64,000 bases of DNA from Neospora caninum Liverpool (taxonomy: Eukaryota; Apicomplexa; Conoidasida; Eucoccidiorida; Sarcocystidae). Below the pieces are notes generated by a model that made no database searches, was not told the DNA's origin, and was given only the letters and a program-made list of their open reading frames with translations. A program made the translations under genes and the position numbers. Shown piece after piece: positions 45,001 through 56,240 of the stretch. Each line of letters begins with the position of its first letter. Within the stretch, counting starts at the first letter, position 1. The stretch lies in contig NC_018388.1 in NCBI RefSeq assembly GCF_000208865.1, positions 372,001-436,000 of the forward strand, given 5' to 3'.

Positions 45001-45487
45001 AGAAGGTGAGAGACGGAGATCGCCGCGAAGCGGTCCACGAAAGGGCAAAGTTTTCCCCAGGTGTTGGAGGCCGGGGAGGGGAGAGGGACGGGGACCTGTG
45101 TGACACGCACGCTACGTTCGTGAGATCCGCTGTGAAAATCTCTTTCGGCTGCCGCACCGCGTGTGGTGGCGCGCGGCCGTCAGTCAGTCTCCAAGCCTCG
45201 CCTCTCAGCCGGCCTCTACGGCCTCACGTGCCAGGGCGGACTCGGTTCGGAGAGCGCGGAGGGGTGTTGTCTAGTGCTTCTGACATGATTTTCGACTGCG
45301 AGGTTGGACCTTTTTGTGTGCGTGATTCTAGGCCTGGAGAATCATCTGCAACTATTTCTCGTTCGAAGAAGCAGATGTAGACGACGTTGACGTGGACGCG
45401 AGTGCCGGAGCAGGAATGGCAGACGCCGGGCAAGTCAACGCGTTCGGAGCCGCACCGCCTCAGGGAGGCTTCAACTTTGGCCAGTAA
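39096..45487 (+). CDS. Importin subunit alpha (karyopherin alpha)
   Basis: Eleven exons in consistent phase: 39096-39176, 39978-40296, 41122-41234, 41555-41696, 41997-42075, 42612-42708, 43272-43350, 43644-43733, 44147-44272, 44623-45005 and 45332-45487; 554 residues, the normal family length. The protein is the cytosolic receptor that binds classical nuclear localisation signals and hands cargo to importin-beta. Exon 1 and the start of exon 2 encode the importin-beta-binding domain, with basic clusters [23 protein letters not shown] and KKRAEAL. About ten armadillo repeats follow, with the ligand-binding Trp/Asn pattern visible as [48 protein letters not shown] and [10 protein letters not shown]. 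The C-terminus has an acidic [11 protein letters not shown] stretch and ends GGFNFGQ. The start has a good context (AAAATGG). Five introns interrupt a glycine codon at repeat boundaries. Confidence 0.97.
39767..39823. repeat. ATAC/TA microsatellite in importin-alpha intron 1
   Basis: A run of TA units followed by repeated CATA tetramers within the first intron (39177-39977) of the importin-alpha gene. It is a simple-sequence repeat, likely to vary in length. Confidence 0.9.
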
Positions 45488-48400
45488 ACGGCGACACAGA
45501 AGGGAGCGAAGCGCGACGGAGAAGCGCGGAAAAGACAAACGGGAGGAGGTCGCGACGCAGGGGGTTTGGCCGTCACGTGCAGAGCGTCGGCCGAGCTGTG
45601 CGTTTTCGGTCTGTGATTCAGGGCGAGGGGAAACCGGACAGAAAGGGGAACCCGAACAGGAAGGGGAAACTGGACGGAGAAGGGAGCCGACCACCAGAGA
45701 GACAGATGGAAGAAGCACGACTTGACCTTTGGCAACGAGTTTGCAGGCAGACGACACAGGGGAAGGAATGCGGAACGAGAGAGGCCACCGGCTTTTCCAC
45801 AGACGGAGGAAAACGGAGACGGAGAGGATAAAGAGGGCGGAGGAGAGTGGTGCGCACAGCAGGCGTTCTACATGTTTCAGGATGGACGGCTGGAAGGACG
45901 CAGAGTCGATCGGAGAGGGAGACTGAATATGACTCCAGTTATGAGATACAGAGAGCCAAGTTCTCTATGATTGCTGTCACCACCACCCCACTGGACTGCT
46001 TAAGACAGCGGGAGGGGGGGGGAGGGGGAGTGGGCGATGAGCGAGCGAAGGAAAATGCGGCCCAGAGGGAAGGGTGTCTGCTTGCGCGTGACTCTGCGGC
46101 GCATGCCGCTGGCCCGTCACGCAGCCACGCGTCGAAGTCTGCCAGTCACCTGCGGCTGCGGAGGAGCGTGTATTCACGAGGAGAAACGGCCGGCGTCAAG
46201 CGGAGAGCCAGGAAGCGACGAGGCGGAGGCGAGGGGTGGTTGCCCCCGTTGTTGGAAATGCAGTTGACGCGGTCGGCTCGTTGCGGGGTTTTTCTCGCGT
46301 TGCCCAGTTCTGTTTTGTGTTTTTCTCCTTTTCGTTGTTTTGCCGCCTTGCCGTGAGCCAAAAGCCTCCCGCGCTACTTCCGCGTTTTTGTCTTCACGCG
46401 TTCTCCCCCGTAGGTGGAAGAACTGCTTTCCTTCGCCGTCCGCTGCCACTGCTCGGCACTCCGTTGATTTGGGAGCAGCTGGCCGATCTCTTTCAGCAGC
46501 GGCGAAGGAGCATATGCCCACCTTTGTTATAGAAATGAACTGGTGCTGTCGACGCCCGCGGAGACGCGTGTGCCTTCAGTTGGAGCGGGGCTCGTCGTTG
46601 TCTTCCTTGCTGATTTTAGCTGGAGGATCGCGAAATGGGCACAGCATAGCAGCCGCCTGCGCTGGGAGAGCAGAGAGCGAGTTCAGAACAGTGACAGGTA
46701 GCTATCGTGTCTACACCCCCAGCTGCCGCCGACTCTCACCGGTGTGGCAGACTGCGCCAGGCTCTCGACTCAAAGTATTTGGAAGAAGTCCCGCTTTGAC
46801 CGGAGCTCTCTGGCTCCAAGTGGCGAGGAAGGATGCGGAAGCGGAGCTGTTGAAATCCCCGTGTTTGTTTATATGCACAAGTCTTCTGAGGTGACGCATC
46901 GAAGACCGCCAGAGAGGACGGCGGAAACGCGTGCGCGAGTGCGGCAAAATTACGGGCCAGCCGGGGGATGGGGGGGTGTTGTGTACCCTTTTCTAGTTGC
47001 GATTAAGAAAAGAAGAGGCGGGACGCTGCGAACGAGGAGGGGCGGAGGTTAGTCGGCGCTTCCACAGAGAAAATCTCGCCGGAAGCGGCTGTCTCGCGTG
47101 TGAGGTCCGCATTTCAGGATGGGCGCGGAGGGGAAGTGACTTTTTGAAAGCTCGAAACGCGGACAGAAACGCTCCCAATGACAAGCACTGAGATGGACCA
47201 GCGGCAGACGGAAGTGAGGGGAAATGTGTAAAGTTTGCAACAGCAAGAGGATAAAAAGTTGCTTGACCAAGAACTTGCATGTCGCAGCTCAACTGGAAGT
47301 TTAACCGGGGGTCACTTCGTGGTTCCCTAGCCAGTCTGCGTACGAACAAAGGATTGGCAGGGAAAGGAAGCTACACGCAGTGGATGCAGCTGAACGTTGG
47401 CCGTTTGGATGCAAAAAGGGCGCGTTTCCATTTTCACTTCATTGTTCGCACTCATTTCTCCGGTTTTTCTGTTTCTGTTGTGTGCGAGTGTACCCTGTTT
47501 CTGAGTAGACCCCTTGGGGCAAAACAGGACCTTTTCGCTCTTCCCTGTTTCGTGACTTTCAAGTACCTTTCTGTTCTTTTTTTCACGTTCGGGGGCGCAC
47601 GGCATCCGCTATTCTTTTCTGCAGTTTCTACTTTCTTTTTGCACTGTGCCCTTCCCTTTGGCTGGTGCCTCTGTTGCGTTGCCGCAGCTGAGCCCCTTGT
47701 GTGAATCGTATTTGTTTACTGCGTCTCCATCTGCTACTGCCGTTTGTTTCCTTCTTTCCCTCAGTTATCGTTCATGGTGCCCAGTGAATAAGTATTTACC
47801 CATGTTTCTGTTTCTCTATTGCTCAGTTTTTGCGTCTCTTTCTGCATCTGAGACACAGTTGCATCTTTTCTCAGACGGGCGGAAACTGCGTTCCTTTCAA
47901 GGCTGCAGTGAGGCACTGTGTTGTGCCGGTGTCACCGGAGAGAGAAAGCAGCATTCATTGTGTCCTTCACTATCTGGAGCGCTCTTGAACTGGAAGAGAA
48001 AGCAAACAAATCAGGTGATTCTACCTACATTGACTCGCGTTGTTTTCCACGCTCAACAAAGACACGCTCAGGCTCGCTGTAGGGCCGCCGGTGGTACCCC
48101 TTCAGTTTAGATAGCGGTGGATGTGCCACGTTGGCAATCGTTCCTGAAGGGATGGATAAACTAGGTTTAGTAAAAATACGGCCATACAAGATACCGTAGC
48201 AGTTTCGGACACCTGATATTTAGTGTGCCTACATTTAATAGGGCAGCAGGGTGTGAAAGTTAGCGGGCGACGCAAACTTCAGCGTTTGTAGTCACACCAC
48301 AAACGCGATCTAATTCGGGTCTTTCACACCTGAGTCTCTGCTTCCCGGTAGGCATTAGCAATTTGACTGATCATTCGGATAACTCGTACACGGATCGTCA

Positions 48401-49537
48401 CATTGGCGGTCCAAGCCTGAGTCAAAAGGACGAATATATGGAAGGTACTTACAGAAGCACCCACACGCAAATGCCGGTGACAACCAGCGGTGGTGTTGTC
48501 GGCACAACCGTTTTGTTCCGTTCACCTTTTCCTAGCACTTCGTGTTGTGTGTGCATCACTGGAAATTCGTATACAGGGAAAGTTGCAATAGGCGGAACAC
48601 AAGGCCCAGCTTAACCCAGCAACGGCATTTTATGAACGGGGCTTGTTCTTGAATGCGTCTTTAGGTTGCGAAGAGACTGTAGACATTTGCACAGAGAAGA
48701 TGTGCCAGAATTTGAACACAGCCACCGTTTTTTCCTCTAATAAAACAATTTCACTCACAAAAAGTAGGAAAGGAACACAACGGACACTTCTCTGCCACAC
48801 ATGTTTCATGTATAGAGAAAAAAGCAGTAGCGGCACCCACGCACACCACGCCTGGAGCTGTAAAATCCAATTGCTCAAACAGGGGCACAGAATGCTGTCG
48901 CGTCTAGAATTGTTTTAGGCTGGAAACGCCCTAGCATCTCGACTGAACTCTGAGCTATTTCTGCCTCTTGACTGCTTCTCCGTACTCAGCCACGTTTTGC
49001 TGTAGCTTACTCATCCCTCGCCACGGTTCGGAGGAACCTGCGCTCTACATGGGATATAGCCTTATATCTGAGTTAGAAGAGGCAAACACAGAGGCCTAGT
49101 AATACAAGTTGAAGCCGGATCGGACGTAGGAGAAACCGGTTTTTTCGCTGGCGACCTGTCCTCATCACGCGCTAGCATATCTCAGTGGAGCTGGGGTTAC
49201 TGGCCACGGAGGACATGCCGACTTGGTTCACACAAAACGCTTGCGGTAACGTTGTCATCTCTGTTGTTTTTAACGCGATTTGGTGATACCTGTTCTGCGG
49301 ATACTCAGGGGCAGCCTCTTTCCAGAACTCAGTGGAAGGACGTGCGGAAATGTCGATAGGGAATAGGGATTCGTGGCTGGGAATTTTCCACCTTGTGCCG
49401 CACCTCCGGGAACAGCTTCTAACTGAATGAGGAATGCGGGCATTGATGCAGAGGCAGTTGCTCCCTAGCTCCACACATAAGCTGGCTTTGCAGGAGGCGA
49501 ACGGAATCGCAGTAACGGTGGTCGGGGACTGACCGAA
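45488..49537. other. Convergent spacer between importin-alpha and the secreted-protein gene
   Basis: About 4 kb with no recognisable gene, holding the 3' untranslated regions of the flanking convergent genes. The first 700 bases are purine-rich. From 47.4 to 47.9 kb the plus strand is pyrimidine-rich. Frames up to 184 codons (46340-46894, 45847-46356) show no family similarity and have overlapping frames on both strands. A G-run cluster is listed separately. Confidence 0.45.
46010..46033 (+). other. G-run cluster, potential G-quadruplex
   Basis: Runs of three, nine, five and three G residues are separated by one to three bases, fitting the usual intramolecular quadruplex pattern on the plus strand. 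The cluster lies about 0.5 kb beyond the importin-alpha stop codon, possibly in its 3' untranslated region. Confidence 0.6.
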
Positions 49538-52500
49538 TTAGCGGAGACGCGGTCGTGTTACTGTCTGAAGCGGCGGTAGCACCGAAAGCGGTGTCAGAGA
49601 TGGAAAGGGACCCAGGAGAGGTTTTTTTGGAGAGAGAGCAACAGAAATAGAGGGGAAAACCGCGGAGAGAGGATCTGAAGCCTCAACAATCTTCTGCAGT
49701 TGTTGGCTTACAACAAGTTTTGTCATGACGTCCGCCATGCCTGTAATTGGGCTTCGTTGCGGTTCGAGGGTATTTTCGAGCACAGTAAGCATCTGGTTCC
49801 CACTTTTGCTCAAAGTCTTCACAAACTGCCAGCCATCCTTGGCCTCCTTAATCACATCTCGGGTTACAGTCTTCCCAGGAGCTGTCCATGACGCAACCCC
49901 GTTGAAAGAGTAGAGTCCATCGGCACTTTTCTGTTTCGAAACCTCACACTCGCACATGGCTGTTGCAGTGAAGCCGGCGACCGGCAGAACTGTGGCATAC
50001 TTGTTGTAGCCGTTAGCCTTGGTGTGGATAATACCACATTTACTGTTCTTGTATGGAGTTGTGGCACATAACATGCTTGTGCGCGTCACCAAATTCGCTT
50101 TGCATTCTCTCCGTTGCTCGTTCTGAAGATAAAGTGGCTTGGTTTTCCATTCTGGTGCAGCTGCAGCAGGAACACAACATGTCATGCCTTTGCTCACACA
50201 TGAGACGGTAGGTTTCCCCATGTGCTCCGGAGGAGCACCAGTGGCCTTTACGCCTAGGGGAGCAAGAGCACCTTCTTCTGCAAGGGTCTTGTACGTGTTC
50301 ACCAAATTTCCTAGTTGTAGAGCGTTCATCGACTCATCGGCAACTGAAACCGTCACATCAAGAACGTTGAACAGGAAGGACGCCATCTTATGGAGATCCC
50401 TCGCGAGGCCGACGACATACTCTCCACCGGCTACAGTTGCTCCTGAAGCTTGAGGCACGGTTTCTTCCTTCTTCAACGCCTGCGCCATCTCGTCCATTAA
50501 TGAGGCGCTTTTCGTGAACAATCGCATTGGTCCCCCCACCCCAGCACTAGCTTGCAGAAGCGTTCTGGTTGCAGCATCCCTAGATTCCTTCTTTATGAGC
50601 GATCCAACATCACTTGCAGATACAGAAGCACTGAGAATTCGAGAACGCTTGTCCGTGTGAGGCTTCGCACCACTGTCTTTGGCATCTGCTAGGCGAACCC
50701 CCCCATACTGGGCTGCTTCTTCCATATGCGGGCGTGGCTTCGGGATGGATGCACTGGTGGCCGTGGGCGTACTGTGTGAGCTTGTCACGTCATCTGGATG
50801 ACTAGGAGCAGTGTGCATGTTTTCATATAGCCGCTCTTCGGAGGCATCTACCTCAGTCGTTGCAAACTCGTGAGCGGTTGTGCTGTTTGCATGGTTGCTC
50901 TTATCATTGACGAGATCCTCGAACTCTTCAGCCCCCACGCGATTCGAAGGAAACAAACTACGCAGGGTGGCCGGAACGGACTGCGTGAAGTCCTTGCTTG
51001 TATTGATGACCTTATCGACCGTTGTTGACCAATGGGCGAATTGATGAACTGCCTTAGCCGCGTTAATAAGCGACATGAGACTGAGGTCATCGCGGTTCTG
51101 GAAGGCTTGCCGCGGAGGTGCTCCAGAATTTACTGGGAGACCTGGAATATTTAATGCACTCAACGCTTGCTGCAGTTCCCGTGTGGATGTGAGAACATCC
51201 ACAACTGCACTACCAACATCGACACCCTGAGCGAAAGTTTTCCCCAGACCCTCGCTCTGGCGGAGCGTGTCCAGTGTGAGGGAAGGTCTATCTGCATGAG
51301 AGGGTAACAGTGCAGCATAAGCTGCAAACTCAGCGGGGGAGTGGTTTGTAGTCTGAAACGCTATCGACGGCCCGCTGGTTGATGGTGACACAGCTTGAGG
51401 CATCCCTCCCACCAACAGAGAAGCGAGCCCTTGGCTCAAAGCTGGAGACGCTGTTGACAATGCAGACGTGTTTGCCGCGGAAGCCGCGATTTCTTCCCGT
51501 CCTGGCAGACTCTGGCTACTTCCCGTCCGTGAGCCTACAAACATCTTTGTTGCTTGCTCCATTAAACTCATTATCCCCTTGGCCTTCTCTTCCCATCCTG
51601 TCGCATTTGCGTTTGATCTTAGTACCGAGCTCTCGTTGTCAGTCTCTGGAATCCTGCCGTCCGATTCACCATGCCCCCGGGGGGCAGGCGGTACCGGTTG
51701 CAGAGGGACCCGAGGAGTTTGTTGCTGGTATGTTGATGGTTGAGAAACGTTCAGGGCTTTCTGCTGGGCCGTAGCGGAAGGTAGACGCGACCGAAGATTT
51801 TCTGTAGATCCTCGGCCCCACTTAGCAAGCTCAGCTTTCGCCTGTGGACGTCCCCTGCGAACGAGCAGTTCCGGTTCTCTCCGATCCAGCATGTCGGCAG
51901 CAGTGTCATGAGGTGACACACCAAGGGCCTCTGCTGAAAGCGCTTCATGGACGGCGTCCCCTATGGACAAATCTGTGTAACCGTCTGGCGACGGCTGAGA
52001 TACACCTTCGCTGAGACCTTGATAAGTCAGGAGAAGGTTGCTAGAGGATGCAGCCATCGGAACGTGGTCATCGATAGGACCGACGGGGTCAGCATTTGGC
52101 GCCGAGGAAAATTCGTTGCCTAATGATGCTCTGGTAATCACTGTATCGGTATGTAACTCTGGAACAGGTGGAACTGTAGAGGGCTTCTTTCGGGGACTAA
52201 GAAACCCCTCAGAGTCACTGTCTCCGTAATTTGCGTCCGAGAAGAAGAAGTCGGAAACGGCCTGGAGCATGCGACCGTACAAACTTCGACGTTCAAGTGT
52301 GTCCGTGGAGACAACGTTTGGTTTAACTTGATCTGTAACACTGTTGTATGATGTGCCTGCCGGATTGACACGCTGCTCTTCCATACGTATCGATGGTCCG
52401 TCTGGCACATGTTCGCTTGGCTGTCCTTGCGCAGCTTTTATATCCGCATCTGTTAGACCTGGGTCAACGGCTTCCTCTTCAGTTTCCGAATCGCTGCTAC

Positions 52501-52696
52501 TTTCAGGAAAACTGATGTCAGCAATTTGCGATGGCACACGTCCTCTCTCATCATCGTCTCCTCTTACGGAAAATAGGGGGGCCTCGTACGCACAAACGGG
52601 TGCTAAGAGATAGGCGAAAAAGATGATAGCGAACAGGGGGCGAGCAACTGCAGCCGCCCCACCCCCTTGGGCGGAAACTACGCGAAGAACTGGCAT
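49538..52696 (-). CDS. Large secreted protein with a cysteine-rich C-terminal domain, unrecognised
   Basis: A single-exon frame of 1,052 residues. The frame opens at a TTG (52708), so I took the first ATG, four codons on. The N-terminus is a clear signal peptide: a hydrophobic core PLFAIIFFAYLL, then APVCA, with likely cleavage after residue 36. An acidic Ser/Asp/Glu segment follows (FPESSSDSETEEEAVD), then a long low-complexity region rich in Ser, Pro and Ala. From about residue 700 the sequence becomes helical. Residues about 833-917 contain eight cysteines (CVSKGMTCC, REC, MLC, KC, MCEC), which suggests a disulfide-bonded extracellular domain. The C-terminal 130 residues are helical with no membrane span. 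No RRL-type export cleavage motif and no known rhoptry, microneme or dense-granule domain is evident. Entry into the secretory pathway is well supported; the final location is unknown. Confidence 0.82.
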   Translation of the reverse strand: MPVLRVVSAQGGGAAAVARPLFAIIFFAYLLAPVCAYEAPLFSVRGDDDERGRVPSQIADISFPESSSDSETEEEAVDPGLTDADIKAAQGQPSEHVPDGPSIRMEEQRVNPAGTSYNSVTDQVKPNVVSTDTLERRSLYGRMLQAVSDFFFSDANYGDSDSEGFLSPRKKPSTVPPVPELHTDTVITRASLGNEFSSAPNADPVGPIDDHVPMAASSSNLLLTYQGLSEGVSQPSPDGYTDLSIGDAVHEALSAEALGVSPHDTAADMLDRREPELLVRRGRPQAKAELAKWGRGSTENLRSRLPSATAQQKALNVSQPSTYQQQTPRVPLQPVPPAPRGHGESDGRIPETDNESSVLRSNANATGWEEKAKGIMSLMEQATKMFVGSRTGSSQSLPGREEIAASAANTSALSTASPALSQGLASLLVGGMPQAVSPSTSGPSIAFQTTNHSPAEFAAYAALLPSHADRPSLTLDTLRQSEGLGKTFAQGVDVGSAVVDVLTSTRELQQALSALNIPGLPVNSGAPPRQAFQNRDDLSLMSLINAAKAVHQFAHWSTTVDKVINTSKDFTQSVPATLRSLFPSNRVGAEEFEDLVNDKSNHANSTTAHEFATTEVDASEERLYENMHTAPSHPDDVTSSHSTPTATSASIPKPRPHMEEAAQYGGVRLADAKDSGAKPHTDKRSRILSASVSASDVGSLIKKESRDAATRTLLQASAGVGGPMRLFTKSASLMDEMAQALKKEETVPQASGATVAGGEYVVGLARDLHKMASFLFNVLDVTVSVADESMNALQLGNLVNTYKTLAEEGALAPLGVKATGAPPEHMGKPTVSCVSKGMTCCVPAAAAPEWKTKPLYLQNEQRRECKANLVTRTSMLCATTPYKNSKCGIIHTKANGYNKYATVLPVAGFTATAMCECEVSKQKSADGLYSFNGVASWTAPGKTVTRDVIKEAKDGWQFVKTLSKSGNQMLTVLENTLEPQRSPITGMADVMTKLVVSQQLQKIVEASDPLSAVFPSISVALSPKKPLLGPFPSLTPLSVLPPLQTVTRPRLR

Positions 52697-55487
52697 AACG
52701 GATGACAACCGAATCAGCCGGAAAGGACGCGGATCCTTGCTCTACGTCTGAACCCGCCACTGCTCTGACACAGTCTGAATTTATGATTTCGAATGGCAAC
52801 GGTTGGACATCCGAAGTTTTTGTCCTTTCCATAAGAAGGGATACAGGAACGGTGTCGGCGGAAGTTGCTTTTGCCGTCCTAATTACTAGACAACCAGATG
52901 CCTTTTAGGTGTAGACTGAGTTATTGCAACTGTCGGTTCGCAGGCGCATATGCTGCCAAGAGCGAAATGGAGGAAAAATTGATGGATTCCTGAAGTTTGA
53001 GAAGGCAAACATTTGCGATCTCCGGAACCTGTGTAAGAGATCAAAACCAAAATCCGTCACCACAAGGGATAGGGAGCACCTACGATCACGAAATGCCTAC
53101 ATTCCATGCTGCGCTCAAGACCGAGGAGAGCAGCCGACGACGGGGAAATTTCCTGACAAAGAATAGAAGCGAACGTATGCATCATACTATCCTTGTCTAA
53201 GAGTCGTGAACCCATATCCGCTTCACGAACCCCTTGGAACCGTTGAGGACAACTCGCAGAATGCCTGACTTGGATGCGTTGCTCCGTAGAGTTGCCTCAC
53301 ATGGGAGTTGTCACATATCACACCATAGATGTATAACGCGGACCATCCGTAGGTTAGGGGGAATGACTGGATGCACAGTGGAACTTAAAGAATAAGACTA
53401 CTTTCCTTGAGTACATTGGTCCAGGGTTTTAATTGCATCACCACAGCATTCGGGAGTCGGTATGACTCCTTGGTTCCTAGGCTGCAACGGTGTTCCTCGA
53501 GGTTGCAGATTGACATGTATGTCGAAAGAACGGCCGGCGCCCACAGGAGGAACACAGTTTGCAGCTTCTCGCCCCAGCTCAGAAACCTAATGCCTTCACG
53601 TCACTTGCAGGTTGCCCATTGGATTAACTTCACACTGAACGACTGGTTAAATGCGGTCGAGAAGCTAGACAAAAACGAAAAATTTGTTTTCGAAGTAAAC
53701 CAGTAAACGAAGGCGACATTTGTCTCTTCTATATATATGTCGCATAGGATAGGACAGGCACCTGGCTCGGGGGCGACGGTGCCAGTTCGCGACTGGAACG
53801 ACCGCCAGATCCCAGGCGGTTCAAGAACAGTTTTAGTCCCAGACCGTAGCGCCTCTACTCGTCTTGCATTGCCATTCAGGCAGGAAAACTGCGAGCTTCT
53901 AGGACATGTACTAACCAATATAGGACCGCTGGTGAGAGACACAGAAGAAGCTGTGGCGTATGGCGGTCGCAGAGATGATTTTTTTGGGCCACGGACTGGG
54001 CCTCTGATGATCAAGACAACTGTCCAACAGCTGTCCAGATTCGAAAACCTAGACAGCATATTCATTGTTGATGGACTGTTTTTGTCTTAACAAACTATTC
54101 AGATGGACTAGCGCGACGAAGACAAACAATGCCGTGCACCGCTTCTCACCGGTTTCGGATGGTATTACTTTTAACACCGCACTTCCTTCTTGAGATACTA
54201 AACAGTCTCTTGACTACGAAAGCCACAAGAACGACTGTCACAAGTACTAGCTACACTCCTAATTAATGCGGTGCCCCAATAAAGGAACACGGCTCCATTG
54301 GTACAAGATATATGCGTGGTACAAAGGAACCCAGCGCGAAATCAAGTACTCGCCTGTGGGGAGCATCTTAGCCGGGTGACCAAGGTTTCCCAGCCGTTTG
54401 ATTTGCACAATACGATCTTCCTTTTTGCGCTCTTGGGTCTCATGTTGATAGTCTGGAACGATCAGTCACAAACGCACTCCCTGTGGATTAGAAGGTCATT
54501 GCCCAGCGAGTACTCGTGGCTTGGGAGAAAATAACAAACGACCCGAGTTCTGTGGTTGGCAGCAGGAAGACAAGAGGGGATCGAGCGAGAACTAAGCCCT
54601 TCTGCAACCAGAATTGATCATTTACTCGGTTACCGGCAGGCTCTGGCTGTCGGAACGAGATCGGGTTAATGCGTTGTCAGCATGCCGGTAACATCAGAGA
54701 TCTGCTTTTGAACTTTCTGTGGAAGTTCTTCGGCTACCTTTGAGTCCCCTGCTTTGTGCTGAATACCCAGAAGAACTATCGCTTTTCCCTGGCCCATTTT
54801 AGGCTACGAGGTAAGAAGGATCTCGGAAAAAACACTCGGTTTGCAGTGACTACGGGAGCAGAGAAGAGAGGGTCTCGATGGCTCATCAGATTCTTGAGTG
54901 TCCCTCCTTATGGATGCTGCAGTCTGATGACCAAGGGATAATAGCATCAGGGACATCCTTTCCGCATAGGGTCACCCACCCTGTATAGCCAGCAATGGTT
55001 CGATGTTTTCAGTCCAGCTGTCGACAAATACGGTCAGCTCAAAAGTTCATGCTTAGGCGTATCGACGTTTACTCCCCCCCGTCCTGATGTAGAATGTGCT
55101 GCGCGACTCAAAGTGACGCTTTCGAAGAGCTTTACAGAATACTATACATGCGCTGTTTGGCTGATGGACTACGCTGGCCGCAGGTTAGACCCTAAACCCA
55201 CACGGGTCCGTAGCTCACGAAACGCAAGACTGACCCGCCCATTCACCATCACCAAAACAGAATCATACCTTGTTGGGAGACTATGCGAACGCTTCATCCG
55301 CGTACTGCAGAGAGCGCACACCAAAGATGTTTTCGCTTTCAGATTGGACCAAGGTGATATACAGGAAACATCACTTACAGCTCGGTAGCCAGCACATACA
55401 TTCCGCATGTATGCGAAAGAACCAGATGGATGAGAAATCGGCCCGCACACTAAGAGAGTTGACCGCTGAGCGAATCTTTGAAGTTGC
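52697..55487. other. Spacer between the secreted-protein and POLE3-like genes
   Basis: About 2.8 kb containing the promoter of the secreted-protein gene on its left and the 3' end of the POLE3-like gene on its right. No family match. A minus-strand frame at 53601-54065 overlaps the plus-strand frame listed separately. An acceptor-like TTGCAG near 53610 precedes a short protein-like segment (HWINFTLNDWLNAVEKLD) ending at 53706; I could not find partner exons. Confidence 0.4.
53737..54090 (+). CDS. Possible 117-aa ORF, unrecognised
   Basis: This ATG frame starts MSHRIGQAPGSG and runs to a stop at 54090. It includes LPFRQENCELLGHVLTNIG and ends with a hydrophobic tail, IFIVDGLFLS. Composition is balanced, without low complexity. 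No domain is recognised and a 154-codon antisense frame overlaps it. It might be a small hypothetical protein or a terminal exon; support is weak. Confidence 0.18.
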   Translation: MSHRIGQAPGSGATVPVRDWNDRQIPGGSRTVLVPDRSASTRLALPFRQENCELLGHVLTNIGPLVRDTEEAVAYGGRRDDFFGPRTGPLMIKTTVQQLSRFENLDSIFIVDGLFLS

Positions 55488-56240
55488 TCAGAACTGCAAA
55501 ACCGGATCCGCCTGACCCTCCGAATACGGCTCATGTTCTGCCAACACTCCTTCTACGACCTGCATCATCGCATCCAACGCATCAGTTCCTTGTTCTTCGT
55601 CACGGTCCTCCTCGAGCAGTTTTCGTTCTTCTTCGCCTGACAGTTCCTCATCTGTCTCCCCCCCGTCCCGGCTCCTTCCTTTCTCCCCCTCGCCTACGGC
55701 CAAGACGCGGTCTTCGGTCTCTGCATCTGACGAGTTGAGAGCCTCGATTGCCGGCGCTGTAGGGCTGTTTTCGTCGGTTGTATGTACACCTGAGTTCGTG
55801 GCGTGTGCCACCTCTGACCCTCGAGAGTACCCTTCAGCCTCGCATCTCATGTGCTCCTCGATATCTGCTGCGATTTTGTCGTAGCCCATTGACCGCAAAC
55901 CAGCAAGGACCTCATTGGGCCCTACTGTTTTACGGGCTCCGCCCCCGGCGGCTGAGGAAGCATCCGCGAGTGCGAGGAGGAAGATTGCGGAGCATCTCAT
56001 GAGGGCTGTGACGGCTTTTCCGTGGAGTCGCACGTTCGGAGGCAGCGCCCCCTTTATGATGCGGATTGCATGCGCTCGGGGTAAACGAAGGGCTTCAGCG
56101 CCACTTGAAGTTGTTCGCGCGCCTCCGCTTTTTGGTGGTCGAGAAGCATCCCGGCCTGAGGGACTTCCTCCCTCCTCTTGACGGGAAGACAAGAAAGATG
56201 GACACGGTTCCGCGTTCTCTGCAGCTGCCTCCGTCTCCAT
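55488..56240 (-). CDS. POLE3/Dpb4-like histone-fold protein
   Basis: A 250-residue protein in one exon. The frame extends upstream to a TTG at 56426, but the first ATG has a strong context (AAAATGG) and places the fold close to the N-terminus. Residues about 51-131 match the H2B/CBF-A-type histone fold of DNA polymerase epsilon subunit 3: LPRAHAIRIIKGALPPNV, then KAVTALMRCSAIFLLALA, then RKTVGPNEVLAGLRSMGY. In relatives this subunit pairs with POLE4/Dpb3 in polymerase epsilon and with CHRAC15 in the CHRAC remodeller, acting on nuclear DNA and nucleosomes. The C-terminal half is strongly acidic (GETDEELSGEEERKLLEEDR), as is the shorter tail of animal POLE3. At 250 residues it exceeds human POLE3 (about 147). 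It is divergent from the C1D gene. A more general NF-YB-like role is possible but less likely. Confidence 0.88.
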   Translation of the reverse strand: METEAAAENAEPCPSFLSSRQEEGGSPSGRDASRPPKSGGARTTSSGAEALRLPRAHAIRIIKGALPPNVRLHGKAVTALMRCSAIFLLALADASSAAGGGARKTVGPNEVLAGLRSMGYDKIAADIEEHMRCEAEGYSRGSEVAHATNSGVHTTDENSPTAPAIEALNSSDAETEDRVLAVGEGEKGRSRDGGETDEELSGEEERKLLEEDRDEEQGTDALDAMMQVVEGVLAEHEPYSEGQADPVLQF

